Notes: generated by a model from the letters alone, not told the origin. 52,471 nucleotides of DNA from Bacteroidales bacterium (GCA_015491905.1 WGGC01000136.1:1-52471); one strand, 5' to 3'. Positions 35,245-44,328 are shown, counted from the first letter of the stretch. Numbers and translations: made by a program.

Positions 35245-35985
35245 ATGAAATATTTAAGGGAAATAGGAGAATATGTCCTTTTAATGATTCAAACATTAAA
35301 AAAGCCGGAAAAATGGTTTATTTTTCGACGGCAATTAGTTGTTAATTTTAAACAAATTGGAACTGAATCAATAGGAATTGTTGCTATTATATCATTTTTC
35401 CTGGGAGGTATTGTAGCCATACAGCTGGCTTATAATATAGACTCCCCTTTTATTCCAAAATCTATAATAGGATTTTCAACACGAACAATGTTAGTTCTTG
35501 AAGTCTCACCTACTTTGCTAAGTATGATACTAACAGGAAAAGTTGGCTCACGCATTGCCTCTGAAATTGGAACAATGCGAATTACAGAACAAATAGACGC
35601 ATTACGGGTAATGGGAGTTAACCCTGCGAGTTATTTAATTTTACCTAAAATTGTTGCTTCAGTATTGTATTTTCCTGTATTAGTTATTTTTTCAATTTTT
35701 TTGGGTTTAATGGGAGGATATGCAGCAGGAGCTATTACAGGCCTGGTTCCTCCTGCGGATTACATAATTGGCGTTAGAGAATGGTTTGCTCCGTTTAATC
35801 TAGTTTATTCTATGATAAAAACAGTTGTTTTTGCTTTTATTATCGCTTCTGTAGCTTCCTACAAAGGATATTCTGTTAAAGGTGGTTCTGTAGAAGTAGG
35901 CCAGGCAAGCACAGATGGAGTAGTAACTGCTAATATTCTAATAATTATTTTTGACCTTATTCTTACTCAAATGTTATTAACATGA
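35245..35985 (+). CDS. mlaE: MlaE-like ABC transporter permease
   Basis: This 246-residue integral membrane protein has about five hydrophobic segments. The MlaE signature is present: QIGTESIGIVAIISFFLGGI, then a long stretch with VGSRIASEIGTMRITEQIDA and LRVMGVNPASYLILPK, a coupling-helix-like region, and YKGYSVKGGSVEVGQASTDG near the C-terminus. It is the permease of a lipid-transport system between the inner and outer membranes. It overlaps the ATPase gene by four bases (ATGA), so translation is coupled. The usual MCE-domain partner MlaD is not next to it and must be elsewhere. Confidence 0.94.
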   Translation: MKYLREIGEYVLLMIQTLKKPEKWFIFRRQLVVNFKQIGTESIGIVAIISFFLGGIVAIQLAYNIDSPFIPKSIIGFSTRTMLVLEVSPTLLSMILTGKVGSRIASEIGTMRITEQIDALRVMGVNPASYLILPKIVASVLYFPVLVIFSIFLGLMGGYAAGAITGLVPPADYIIGVREWFAPFNLVYSMIKTVVFAFIIASVASYKGYSVKGGSVEVGQASTDGVVTANILIIIFDLILTQMLLT

Positions 35986-36728
35986 TAGAGGTAAAACATT
36001 TATATAAAAGTTTCGAGGGGGTTCCTGTATTAAAAGATATCAATACAGTTTTTGAAAAAGGAAAAACCAACTTAATAATAGGGCAAAGCGGTTCGGGTAA
36101 AACAGTTTTAATGAAATGTTGTATAGGTTTATATGAACCGGAAAATGGTGAAATATTATACAATGGCAGAAAATTTAACAACGCTTCCGAAAAGAAAAGA
36201 AAAAATATTAGAGAAGAAATGGGGGTTTTATTTCAGGGAGGAGCTCTTTTTGACTCGTTAACTGTTGAGGAAAATATAATGTTTCCTTTAAATATGTTTA
36301 CAAAAATGACCCTTAAAGAAAAAAAAGAACGGGTTAATTATGTCCTCGAGAACGTCAATTTAAGCGGAACCAATGAAAAATTTCCTGCAGAATTAAGCGG
36401 AGGTATGATGAAAAGAGTTGCTATTGCACGAGCTATTTCACTAATGCCCAAATATTTATTTGCTGACGAACCTAATTCCGGTCTTGACCCTAAAACTGCT
36501 GAAAGAATAGATCAGCTATTACATAGCCTTACTAAAAAATTTAATATGACAACAGTTATTAATACCCATGACATGAATTCTGTTATTCAAATTGGAGAAA
36601 ATATTTCTTTTATTAATAAAGGTAATTTATGGTGGGAAGGAACCAACAAAGAGATATTCCATACTAATAACCCTGAATTAAACGACTTTGTTTTTTCTAC
36701 AGAACTTACCCGGAGATTAAAAGAATAG
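35982..36728 (+). CDS. mlaF: MlaF-like ABC transporter ATPase
   Basis: This 248-residue ABC ATPase has Walker A GQSGSGKT (34-41), a Q-loop VLFQGGALFDSLTVEENI typical of MlaF, signature LSGGMMKRVAIARA, Walker B YLFADEPNSGLDP and the H-loop NTHDMNSV. The M-M-K-R-V-A form of the signature and the ALFDSLTV stretch are characteristic of lipid-asymmetry ATPases rather than drug or peptide importers. It is translationally coupled to mlaE and ends 64 bases before the queD-like gene. Confidence 0.94.
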   Translation: MIEVKHLYKSFEGVPVLKDINTVFEKGKTNLIIGQSGSGKTVLMKCCIGLYEPENGEILYNGRKFNNASEKKRKNIREEMGVLFQGGALFDSLTVEENIMFPLNMFTKMTLKEKKERVNYVLENVNLSGTNEKFPAELSGGMMKRVAIARAISLMPKYLFADEPNSGLDPKTAERIDQLLHSLTKKFNMTTVINTHDMNSVIQIGENISFINKGNLWWEGTNKEIFHTNNPELNDFVFSTELTRRLKE

Positions 36729-36768
36729 CTTTTAAATCTTTTTAACCTTCATTACCATTAATTCTTTT

Positions 36769-36776
36769 TATTTTTG
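36769..36776 (+). promoter_or_regulatory. -7 element for the PTPS/QueD-like gene (TATTTTTG)
   Basis: An exact TAnnTTTG match followed by CAAT, 16 bases before the start codon. Confidence 0.5.
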
Positions 36777-36792
36777 CAATTACATTTATATT

Positions 36793-37203
36793 ATGATTTA
36801 TATAACACGAAGAGAAAGATTCAATGCTGCCCACAGGTTATTTAAACCTAACTTTTCTGATGAAAAAAACATGGAAATATTTGGGAAGTGTTCTAATCCA
36901 AATTGGCATGGTCATAATTATGATTTATTTATTACTGTAAAAGGTGAAGTAAACCCGGAAACGGGGTTTTTAGTAAACCTAAAAACTCTAAGTAAAATTA
37001 TAAGAGAAAAGATTATTGAAAAAATAGATCATAAAAATATAAACCTTGAAGTTGATTTTATGCAAAATAAAATGGCTTCTACAGAAAACCTTTCCATTGC
37101 CATTTGGAATGAATTAGAACCTTATATCAATAAGTTAAACTGTAAGTTACATTGTGTTAAAGTATATGAATCAGAAAATAATTTTGTTGAATATTTTGGA
37201 TAA
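36793..37203 (+). CDS. 6-pyruvoyltetrahydropterin synthase / QueD family protein
   Basis: The family acts on 7,8-dihydroneopterin triphosphate, giving either 6-carboxytetrahydropterin (QueD, toward queuosine) or 6-pyruvoyltetrahydropterin. The 136 residues show zinc ligands H14 in FNAAHRL and H39 and H41 in WHGHNY, the catalytic C33 in GKCSNPNWHGHNY, and the STENL stretch at 96-100. The GKCSNPNxHGHNY form is close to eukaryotic-type PTPS, but is also common in Bacteroidetes QueD. It is followed after 49 bases by folE, which makes its substrate. QueG at 28 kb favours the queuosine route. Confidence 0.9.
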   Translation: MIYITRRERFNAAHRLFKPNFSDEKNMEIFGKCSNPNWHGHNYDLFITVKGEVNPETGFLVNLKTLSKIIREKIIEKIDHKNINLEVDFMQNKMASTENLSIAIWNELEPYINKLNCKLHCVKVYESENNFVEYFG

Positions 37204-37252
37204 ATTATTTGGCACTTTTTTTGTACATAGATAAACTTAAATTACTTTTAAA

Positions 37253-37870
37253 ATGGATAAACCAAAACCGATGTTGGATTACGAAAGAATCGAAACATAT
37301 GCTCCGGAAAAACTAGAAAAATTAAGATATCATTATAAAGAAGTTTTAAAATTAATAGGTGAAGACGCTGAAAGAGAAGGCTTACTGGACACACCTTTAA
37401 GAGTTGCTAAATCAATTCAGTTTTTAACTCAGGGATATGACCATGATCCGAAGGAAATTTTATTATCTGCAAAATTTAAAGAGGATTATAAACAAATGGT
37501 TATTGTAAAAGATATTGATGTTTTTTCTATGTGTGAACACCATATGATTCCTTTTATAGGTAAAGCTCATGTTGCATATATTCCCAACGGTTATATTACA
37601 GGGTTAAGCAAAATTGCCAGAGTTGTAGAAGCCTACGCACGCCGCTTACAGGTTCAGGAACGGTTAACAACACAAATTAAAACCGCAATACAGGAAACAT
37701 TAAATCCATTGGGAGTAGCTGTTGTTATTGAAGCCCGGCATTTATGTATGGCTATGCGTGGTGTACAAAAACAAAACTCTGTTACTACCACTTCTGATTT
37801 CACAGGAGCTTTTGAAAGAAAGGAAACAAGAGAAGAGTTTATTCATTTAATTTCTTCTCATTTATCTTAA
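37253..37870 (+). CDS. folE: GTP cyclohydrolase I
   Basis: FolE converts GTP to 7,8-dihydroneopterin triphosphate, the entry point to folate, queuosine and tetrahydropterins. The 205 residues match type I enzymes. Zinc ligands C94 and H97 in [10 protein letters not shown] and C165 in [11 protein letters not shown] are present, and DTPLRVAKS near 47, [20 protein letters not shown] and [10 protein letters not shown] complete the pattern. The start is chosen from the family N-terminus. It lies behind the PTPS/QueD-like gene that consumes its product, probably in one operon. Confidence 0.97.
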   Translation: MDKPKPMLDYERIETYAPEKLEKLRYHYKEVLKLIGEDAEREGLLDTPLRVAKSIQFLTQGYDHDPKEILLSAKFKEDYKQMVIVKDIDVFSMCEHHMIPFIGKAHVAYIPNGYITGLSKIARVVEAYARRLQVQERLTTQIKTAIQETLNPLGVAVVIEARHLCMAMRGVQKQNSVTTTSDFTGAFERKETREEFIHLISSHLS

Positions 37871-37902
37871 AAAAATGTATAATCATTAAAATTTAAAATA
37901 AA

Positions 37903-38613
37903 ATGAACGAAAAATTCATAGAAAAAAGAACAGAAACATTACCTGTTGCACAAACATTTCTTGCCGGTGTATTCGGCTGGATGTTTCTTGCATTGGCTAT
38001 AACAGCAGCAACAGCATGGGTAACAGCCTCGAGCCCGCATTTTTTATCATTAATGTATAACGCTAAAGGAGGAATGACATTACTAGGTTGGGTGATTATG
38101 CTGGCTCCTCTTGGATTTGTTATATGGATGTCAGCAGGCATTCGAAAACTTTCGGCATCTTCTATGGTGTTACTATATATAGCATTTTCAGTATTAATGG
38201 GGTTAAGTCTTAGTTTTGTGTTTCTTGCATATACAGGCACCTCTATTGCAAGGACTTTCTTAATTACTTCAGGAATGTTCGGTGTGATGGCCGTAGTTGG
38301 ATACACAACAAAAACAGATTTAACCAAGTTCGGTAGTATAATGTTTATGGGTTTAATAGGAATTATTATCGCAATGGTAGTTAATTTCTTTCTTCATAGT
38401 TCCGGACTGGAATATATTATCAGCTTTTTAGGTGTATTAATATTTACCGGATTAACGGCTTACGATGTACAAAAACTTAAAAGAATAGGTTCCGGAGCAA
38501 TAGAAGGTGTAGAAAACACCCGTAAAATGATTATCATGGGAGCATTAACCCTTTATCTTGATTTCATTAACCTGTTTTTATTTTTACTTAGATTTTTTGG
38601 TAACAGAAGATAA
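37903..38613 (+). CDS. Bax inhibitor-1 / YccA family membrane protein
   Basis: This 236-residue inner-membrane protein has seven hydrophobic segments. The family-typical VFGWMFLALAITAATAWVTA opens the first helix, and the C-terminal region has LGVLIFTGLTAYDVQKLKRI, GALTLYLDFINLFLFLLRFF and a basic tail. Bacterial relatives are leak channels or partners of the FtsH protease; here the function is open. The reading frame on the opposite strand is an artefact of this gene. It lies 30 bases before fabD. Confidence 0.92.
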   Translation: MNEKFIEKRTETLPVAQTFLAGVFGWMFLALAITAATAWVTASSPHFLSLMYNAKGGMTLLGWVIMLAPLGFVIWMSAGIRKLSASSMVLLYIAFSVLMGLSLSFVFLAYTGTSIARTFLITSGMFGVMAVVGYTTKTDLTKFGSIMFMGLIGIIIAMVVNFFLHSSGLEYIISFLGVLIFTGLTAYDVQKLKRIGSGAIEGVENTRKMIIMGALTLYLDFINLFLFLLRFFGNRR

Positions 38614-38643
38614 AAATCAAAAATTAACCCTTAAAATAAAAGT

Positions 38644-39525
38644 ATGATTGCATATGTTTTTCCCGGACAGGGAGCGCAATATATTGGAATGGGAAAAGAT
38701 TTATATGATAAATCATCTAAAGCAAGAGATTTATTTCATAAAGCCAACAATATTTTAAAATTTAAGATTACAGATATAATGTTTGAAGGTACTGAAGAAG
38801 ACCTTAAAAAAACAGCCGTTACCCAACCGGCTATTTTTCTTCATTCTGTAATTTTAGCTAAAATGATGGGTGATAATTTTAAACCTGATATGGTTGCCGG
38901 CCATTCTCTGGGCGAATTTTCAGCTTTAGTTGCTAACCAAACCCTGACTTTTGAAGATGGGTTAAAATTAGTTGCTAAAAGAGCAGATGCAATGCAAAAA
39001 GCATGTGAATTAGAACCTTCAACAATGGCCGCTATTCTGGGGTTGGAAGATGAAGTTGTAGAAGAAATTTGCCAAAGTATTACAGATATCGTTGTTCCGG
39101 CAAATTATAACAGTCCCGGACAATTAGTAATATCAGGTACCGTAAATGGTGTTAAACAAGCTATTGAAAAAGCAAAAGAAGCCGGTGCTAAAAGGGCAAT
39201 ACCATTAAAAGTTGGTGGAGCTTTCCACTCTCCATTAATGGAGTCCGCAAGAGTTGAATTATCAGAGGCTATAAACACCGCTAAATTTGAGCGAGGTATT
39301 TGCCCTATTTATCAAAATGTAACAGGCCAGTCCGTAAAAGACCCTCAAATTATTAAAACCAATCTCATTTCACAACTTACCTCACCGGTACGCTGGACAC
39401 AAATAATGAAAAATATGATTGCAGATGGTGTTAAAGAAGTTATAGAGGTGGGGCCGGGAAATGTACTTCAGGGTCTTTTTAAAAAAATAGATAAAAAAAT
39501 AGTAACCCATAGTGCTTCATTATAA
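38644..39525 (+). CDS. fabD: Malonyl-CoA:ACP transacylase
   Basis: FabD loads malonyl groups on to acyl carrier protein for fatty-acid synthesis. The 293 residues have the oxyanion FPGQGAQYIGMGKDL near 6, nucleophile S88 in AGHSLGEFSALVA, the arginine region AKRADAMQKA (about 111-120), catalytic H195 in GGAFHSPLM, and the terminal EVGPGNVLQGLFKK. It is the last plus-strand gene before a strong bidirectional terminator and may share a transcript with the BI-1-like gene. Confidence 0.97.
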   Translation: MIAYVFPGQGAQYIGMGKDLYDKSSKARDLFHKANNILKFKITDIMFEGTEEDLKKTAVTQPAIFLHSVILAKMMGDNFKPDMVAGHSLGEFSALVANQTLTFEDGLKLVAKRADAMQKACELEPSTMAAILGLEDEVVEEICQSITDIVVPANYNSPGQLVISGTVNGVKQAIEKAKEAGAKRAIPLKVGGAFHSPLMESARVELSEAINTAKFERGICPIYQNVTGQSVKDPQIIKTNLISQLTSPVRWTQIMKNMIADGVKEVIEVGPGNVLQGLFKKIDKKIVTHSASL

Positions 39526-39530
39526 AACAT

Positions 39531-39571
39531 AAAAAAAACGAGATTATTTATATTGATAATCTCGTTTTTTT
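39531..39571. terminator. Bidirectional terminator between fabD and rnr
   Basis: CGAGATTAT (39539-39547) pairs perfectly with ATAATCTCG (39556-39564), flanked by eight A on the left and seven T on the right, so it serves both converging genes. Confidence 0.9.
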
Positions 39572-39593
39572 GTTGGTGGGACAATAAATAACG

Positions 39594-41759
39594 TTATTTA
39601 TTATCTTTTATATTCTCCACCAATTCAAAATCAAGTTGACGATGTACTAAATCCACTTTTTTAACTAAAACTTTTACCTTATCACCCAGACGTAGTTTCT
39701 GTCCATATTTTTTCCCAACAATCTGATAATTATCTTCATCAAGATAATAATAATCATCTTTCATATCGTTAAAACGTATAAGACCTTCGCTTTTACTTTC
39801 TATCAATTCAACAAAAATTCCCCACTTACTAACTCCTGAAATAAGACCATCAAATATTTTACCTGTTTTACCAAGTAAAAATTCAACTTGTTTGTATTTT
39901 ATTGAATCCCTTTCTGCATCTGCTGCGCGTTTCTCCATTTCAGAAGTATGTTTACATATTTCCTCATAAGTTTCTTTATTAACTGATCCTTTTCCTTCTA
40001 AATATCTTTCCAGAAGCCTGTGAACAACTAAATCCGGATAACGACGAATAGGAGATGTAAAATGAGTATAAAATGGAAAAGCCAGACCGTAATGGCCAAT
40101 ATTATCTGTTGAGTAATATGCCTTTGCCATAGTTCGAATTGCAATATTCTCAACCAGGTTCTCCTCTCCCTTTCCTTTTACTTCTTGCAAAAGTTTATTA
40201 TACGATTGAGCAAGTTTTTCGTGAGATTGAAGGCTTAAGGAATAACCAAGTTTACCAAGAAACTGAATAAAAGCGTTTAGTTTTTCTGGATTTGGTTGGT
40301 CATGTACCCTATACACAAATGTTTTAGCAACTTTATTTTTAGGAACCTTGCCAACATGTATTGCTACTGATTTATTGGCAAGTAACATAAATTCTTCTAC
40401 CAAATGATTGGCTTCTTTAGATTCTTTTACATAAGTTTCTATAGGTTTTCCTTTTTCATCAAGTTTAAATCGTATTTCAGGAGTTTGAAAATTAATAGCA
40501 CCATTTTTAAATCGTTTTTTTCTTAAAATAGAGGCCAAATCATTTAATTTTAATAATTGCTGAGAAAATTCCCCTCCATTTTCATCAATAATTTTTTGTA
40601 CCTCCTCATAAGAAAATCTTCGGTTAGAACGGATAACAGTTTTCCCAAACCATTTATCAATAACTTCAGCTTTATCATTAATTGTAAAAATAACGGAAAA
40701 CGTCAATTTATCCTCGTCAGGACGAAGAGAACAAACGCCATTAGAAAGTTTTTCCGGGAGCATTGGTATTACCCTGTCTACAAGATAGATAGAAGTTCCT
40801 CTTTTATAGGCCTCAGCATCAAGTTTTGTTTTTGGAGTAACAAAATGTGAAACATCAGCAATATGCACTCCAACTTCCCAAAGGCCATTTTCCAAAGGTT
40901 TTATCGAAAGGGCATCATCAAAATCTTTAGCATCAGCAGGGTCAATGGTTACCGTCCATATATCTCTATAGTCTTTTCTTTTCTTTATTTCGGAATCTGA
41001 AATATCAAATTTAATGTCTGCAGCTTCTTTTTCAACAGCATCAGGAAAAGAAAGAGGGAAATCATTATCCACAAGAATAGCTTGCATTTCCACATTGTTA
41101 TCACCAGGTTGCCCAAGAACTTTTATTATTTCACCAAAAGGGTTATTGGCGTGGTCAGGCCATTCTGTAATATTTGCCACAACCTTTTGACCTGTTTTTG
41201 CATTATTAAACTTTTCTTTAGGAATGAAAATATCATATGGCATTGACTGACTATCGGGTAGAACAAACCCAAAATTCTTTTGTCGTTCAAAAATTCCGAC
41301 AAAATGCATTTTTTTTCTTTCCAAAATCTCAACAATTTGTCCTTCTGTTTTATGATTTTTTCTTTTAGGAAATAATAAAACTTTAACATGGTCACCATTT
41401 AAAGCATGATGCACATTGTTAGGTGCTATATATATATCTTCCCCCTCTTCATCAGGTATAATATATGCTTTTCCTGTTTTTTTAAGGTCTACAATTCCAG
41501 TCATAAACTTTTTCTTTTTATCAAGTTTACTAATCTGATCCGGAGACAATCTGTATTTCCCTTTTTTAACTTCATTTAGTACCCTGTCCTCTCTCAATTT
41601 CTCCAAAACAGAATAAATCATTCGTTTTTCACTTTTATCCTTAATATGTAGGATATGTGCTAATTGTTTATTGTTAAGTGCTTTAAAAGGGTTTTCAATA
41701 AAAACACTTAATATAACCGAATGAAGGTTACTTTTAGGATATTTTGCTTTCTTTTCCAT
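39594..41759 (-). CDS. rnr: Ribonuclease R
   Basis: RNase R is the processive 3'-5' exoribonuclease that degrades structured RNA. The 721 residues show an N-terminal winged-helix region, two cold-shock-type domains (GIVDLKKTGKAYIIPDEEGE, then FVGIFERQKNFGFVLPD), the RNB catalytic domain with IDPADAKDFDDALS (metal-binding aspartates), VGVHIADVSHFV, RSNRRFSYEEVQ, GLAFPFYTHFTSPIRRYPDL and a C-terminal S1 domain (GLISGVSKWGIFVELIES). It follows the ABC ATPase gene by 7 bases, so they are probably co-transcribed. The start has no better alternative. Confidence 0.96.
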   Translation of the reverse strand: MEKKAKYPKSNLHSVILSVFIENPFKALNNKQLAHILHIKDKSEKRMIYSVLEKLREDRVLNEVKKGKYRLSPDQISKLDKKKKFMTGIVDLKKTGKAYIIPDEEGEDIYIAPNNVHHALNGDHVKVLLFPKRKNHKTEGQIVEILERKKMHFVGIFERQKNFGFVLPDSQSMPYDIFIPKEKFNNAKTGQKVVANITEWPDHANNPFGEIIKVLGQPGDNNVEMQAILVDNDFPLSFPDAVEKEAADIKFDISDSEIKKRKDYRDIWTVTIDPADAKDFDDALSIKPLENGLWEVGVHIADVSHFVTPKTKLDAEAYKRGTSIYLVDRVIPMLPEKLSNGVCSLRPDEDKLTFSVIFTINDKAEVIDKWFGKTVIRSNRRFSYEEVQKIIDENGGEFSQQLLKLNDLASILRKKRFKNGAINFQTPEIRFKLDEKGKPIETYVKESKEANHLVEEFMLLANKSVAIHVGKVPKNKVAKTFVYRVHDQPNPEKLNAFIQFLGKLGYSLSLQSHEKLAQSYNKLLQEVKGKGEENLVENIAIRTMAKAYYSTDNIGHYGLAFPFYTHFTSPIRRYPDLVVHRLLERYLEGKGSVNKETYEEICKHTSEMEKRAADAERDSIKYKQVEFLLGKTGKIFDGLISGVSKWGIFVELIESKSEGLIRFNDMKDDYYYLDEDNYQIVGKKYGQKLRLGDKVKVLVKKVDLVHRQLDFELVENIKDNK

Positions 41760-41766
41760 ATTTTTC

Positions 41767-43446
41767 TTATTTATATTTAAATTGTGGAATTGCCTTAATT
41801 AATTTTTTAGTATATGGATGTTTGGGATGACTATAAAGTTCATCCGCATCTCCAATTTCAACTATATTACCATCTTTCATTACCATTATTCTGTCCGACA
41901 TAAACTTTACTACTGACAAGTCATGAGAAATAAAAATATAAGTAAAACCAAAAACTTTTTTTAAATGATTTAATAAATTTAATACAATAGCCTGAACAGA
42001 AACATCAAGGGCGGAAACGGCTTCATCACAAACAATAAATTTAGGTTTTAATGCCAGCGCTCTTGCTATAACGATACGCTGCCGTTGGCCTCCGGAAAAC
42101 TCATGAGGATAACGATAAAAAACATCTTCTGACAGCCCAACCTCTTTAATTAATTCTCTTGTTTTATTTATCCGCTCTGATTTAGTTGAATAAAGTCGGT
42201 GGACAATCATTGGTTCCATAATAGCATCACCTATTGTTATTCGAGGATTTAAAGAAGAGTAAGGGTCTTGGAATACAATTCCCATAAGCTTTCTATAAGG
42301 TTTTAATGCTTTATTTGACAGGCCTGAAATGTTATCATTATGAAAAATTATTTTTCCACTGTCAGGCCTTATCAATTGCAACAAACTTCTTCCCAAAGTA
42401 GTTTTACCACTGCCGGATTCTCCAACCAGCCCTAAAGTTTCACCGGGGAAAACATTAAAACTCAAGTTATTAACAGCCGTTAATGTTTCTTTTGGCTTTC
42501 CAAATATTGTTCTTTTTAAAACATACTCTTTTTTTAATTTTAATACTTTCAATAATGGTTTATGATTATAAATATGGCTTAATCTACGCTTTCTTTCTTC
42601 AACGCTTACTATTTTTGGTTTAATATCAGGGTAATTATAAAAGTCTTCCAGAACAGGTAACTTTTCAAATCTTACATCCGTTGGGGGATGACAAGCTAAC
42701 AATCCTTTAGTATAAATATTTTTCGGCTGTTTAAATATTTGCTTTGTTATACCTTTCTCAACAACTTTACCTTTATTCATAACCACAATAAAATCTGCAA
42801 TATTTTCAACAACAGCAAGGTCGTGTGTGATAAATAAAAGACCCATATTTTCGTCTTGTTGTAATTTTTTCAAAAGGACTAAAATTTCCTTTTGAACAGT
42901 AACATCCAAGGCTGTTGTCGGTTCATCGGCAATTAAAATATCAGGTTTGTTGGCTAAAGCCATAGCAATCATAACTCTTTGCTTCTGACCACCCGAAATT
43001 TCATGAGGATAGGTGTTAATTATTTTTTCGGGTCTGGGAAGCTGAACTTTCCGGAAAAGATCAATTGTATACTGCCTGGCAATATGTTTTGAAACCTTCT
43101 GATGCTTAAGTATTGCTTCCATAACTTGCTTTCCACATCGCATTACAGGATTTAAAGCTGTCATAGGTTCCTGAAAAATCATAGCAATTTTATCGCCCCT
43201 TAATTTAGAAATATCAATATCTTTTAAATTATTATTTTTTAAAGAAATTGATCCATTGGTAACAAAAATATTTCCCGGTAATAGTCCCATAATGCTCATA
43301 GCTGTCAGTGACTTTCCCGAACCAGATTCTCCAACCAAACCAACAGTTTTTCCTTTAGGGATTTCAAAAGAAACGTTTTCCACCAAATGCCTTGCCTCTG
43401 CATGCTTAGGTATTATCGAAACTGTTAGGTTTTTTACTATTAACAT
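41767..43446 (-). CDS. Fused oligopeptide-type ABC transporter ATPase (two ATPase domains)
   Basis: This 559-residue protein joins two ABC ATPase domains of the DppD/DppF or YejF type. Domain 1 has Walker A GESGSGKS (39-46), signature SGGQKQRVMIAMA and Walker B ILIADEPTTALDV. Domain 2 has Walker A GESGSGKT near 335, signature SGGQRQRIVIARA and FIVCDEAVSALDV. Short oligopeptide-ABC tails (KNIYTKGLLACHP and HPKHPYTKKLI) follow each domain. It would power uptake of di- or oligopeptides, but no permease or binding-protein gene is nearby. It precedes rnr in the same direction. The promoter element lies so close that the mRNA may be nearly leaderless. Confidence 0.93.
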   Translation of the reverse strand: MLIVKNLTVSIIPKHAEARHLVENVSFEIPKGKTVGLVGESGSGKSLTAMSIMGLLPGNIFVTNGSISLKNNNLKDIDISKLRGDKIAMIFQEPMTALNPVMRCGKQVMEAILKHQKVSKHIARQYTIDLFRKVQLPRPEKIINTYPHEISGGQKQRVMIAMALANKPDILIADEPTTALDVTVQKEILVLLKKLQQDENMGLLFITHDLAVVENIADFIVVMNKGKVVEKGITKQIFKQPKNIYTKGLLACHPPTDVRFEKLPVLEDFYNYPDIKPKIVSVEERKRRLSHIYNHKPLLKVLKLKKEYVLKRTIFGKPKETLTAVNNLSFNVFPGETLGLVGESGSGKTTLGRSLLQLIRPDSGKIIFHNDNISGLSNKALKPYRKLMGIVFQDPYSSLNPRITIGDAIMEPMIVHRLYSTKSERINKTRELIKEVGLSEDVFYRYPHEFSGGQRQRIVIARALALKPKFIVCDEAVSALDVSVQAIVLNLLNHLKKVFGFTYIFISHDLSVVKFMSDRIMVMKDGNIVEIGDADELYSHPKHPYTKKLIKAIPQFKYK

Positions 43447-43451
43447 GCAAT

Positions 43452-43459
43452 CAAAGGTA
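43452..43459 (-). promoter_or_regulatory. -7 element for the ABC ATPase-rnr operon (TACCTTTG on the minus strand)
   Basis: The plus strand reads CAAAGGTA. Only 5 bases separate it from the start codon, which would place the transcript start at or next to the ATG. Confidence 0.5.
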
Positions 43460-43519
43460 AGGCAAAAATTTTACTAAAAAATAAGCTTATATAAACTATT
43501 TTGACAAATAAAAAATTTT

Positions 43520-43527
43520 TATATTTG
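43520..43527 (+). promoter_or_regulatory. -7 element for the small lipoprotein pair (TATATTTG)
   Basis: An exact TAnnTTTG match with a TTTTG box at 43499-43503 that could be the -33 element, 16 bases apart. It lies 100 bases before the first lipoprotein start. Confidence 0.5.
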
Positions 43528-43627
43528 TACAATAACATTTATAAAATCATTATTAACCCTTTATTTAATATGAAATGCCCATGATTTAATGTTTCACCTT
43601 ACCAATTAAGTATAAAAATTTAAACAC

Positions 43628-43873
43628 ATGAAAAAACTATCCAAATTATTAATCTTGTTCATTTTAGCGCTTTCTATTTCAAGTTGCGCAACCGTATTTG
43701 GCGGTAAAATTACCAAATATCAAAAAACAGAACCGGCTGTAAATCAACCTCCACGTCAAATCAGAGTTGGTGCATTAATTGCAGATATTGTATTATTCTG
43801 GCCCGGAGCAATAGTAGATTTTGCAACAGGAGCTATATATAAACCTGAACCAAAACAAAAAACAAAAAAATGA
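43628..43873 (+). CDS. Small lipoprotein, paralogue-like of the next gene
   Basis: This 81-residue lipoprotein has signal peptide MKKLSKLLILFILALSI and lipobox SISSC (C20), followed by ATVFGGK. The C-terminal part, ADIVLFWPGAIVDFATGAIYKPE, resembles GELLGWAIDVATGSIMKY of the downstream protein, as if the pair arose by duplication and this one lost its middle PEGA-like domain. One short hydrophobic stretch could contact the membrane. It overlaps the downstream gene by four bases (ATGA), so they are translated together. Its function is unknown. Confidence 0.75.
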   Translation: MKKLSKLLILFILALSISSCATVFGGKITKYQKTEPAVNQPPRQIRVGALIADIVLFWPGAIVDFATGAIYKPEPKQKTKK

Positions 43874-44319
43874 AAAAAATCATTCTTTTACTGTTTGTAG
43901 TTTTCACGTTTTCCAGTTGTGCAACAATATTAACAGGTACCAGAGATAATATCCAATTTAATTCTACCCCTGAAGGAGCTACTGTTTATCAGGATGGTCT
44001 TCCATTATGTAAAACTCCTTGTGAAGTTTCCATGAAAAGGAGCATTTATGAGCAATATGTTAAAGTTAAATTAAAAGGCTATAAAACAAGAGTTATAACT
44101 CTTGACAGACAATTTAATGTTGTAAGTGTTATTAATTTAGGGGAACTTTTAGGCTGGGCTATTGATGTGGCTACGGGTTCTATAATGAAATACAGCAAAT
44201 TTGCCTATAATATTAAGTTAACTCCGGATGTTAAGACAAGTTTTGTGCATCCCAAAAAAATTGATATTAATACTAAAACAAAAGTTGTGAATGTCTATGT
44301 TGTAAAAGCACAACAATAG
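43870..44319 (+). CDS. PEGA-type lipoprotein
   Basis: This 149-residue lipoprotein has a signal peptide and lipobox FSSC (C17), followed by ATILTGTRD. The stretch IQFNSTPEGATVYQDGLPLC to VKLKGYKTRVITL reads as a PEGA domain (beta-sandwich), with two cysteines in LCKTPCEV close together that could form a disulfide. A hydrophobic stretch (LGELLGWAIDVATGS) is followed by a beta-rich tail. PEGA domains often bind envelope polysaccharide, but no activity is known for this arrangement. It ends at a strong terminator. Confidence 0.8.
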   Translation: MKKIILLLFVVFTFSSCATILTGTRDNIQFNSTPEGATVYQDGLPLCKTPCEVSMKRSIYEQYVKVKLKGYKTRVITLDRQFNVVSVINLGELLGWAIDVATGSIMKYSKFAYNIKLTPDVKTSFVHPKKIDINTKTKVVNVYVVKAQQ

Positions 44320-44328
44320 TTTTTAACA

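Noticed and set aside
37893-38327. 144-codon open frame antisense to the BI-1-like gene
   Set aside because: It lies entirely opposite a well-supported membrane protein and has no promoter or family features.
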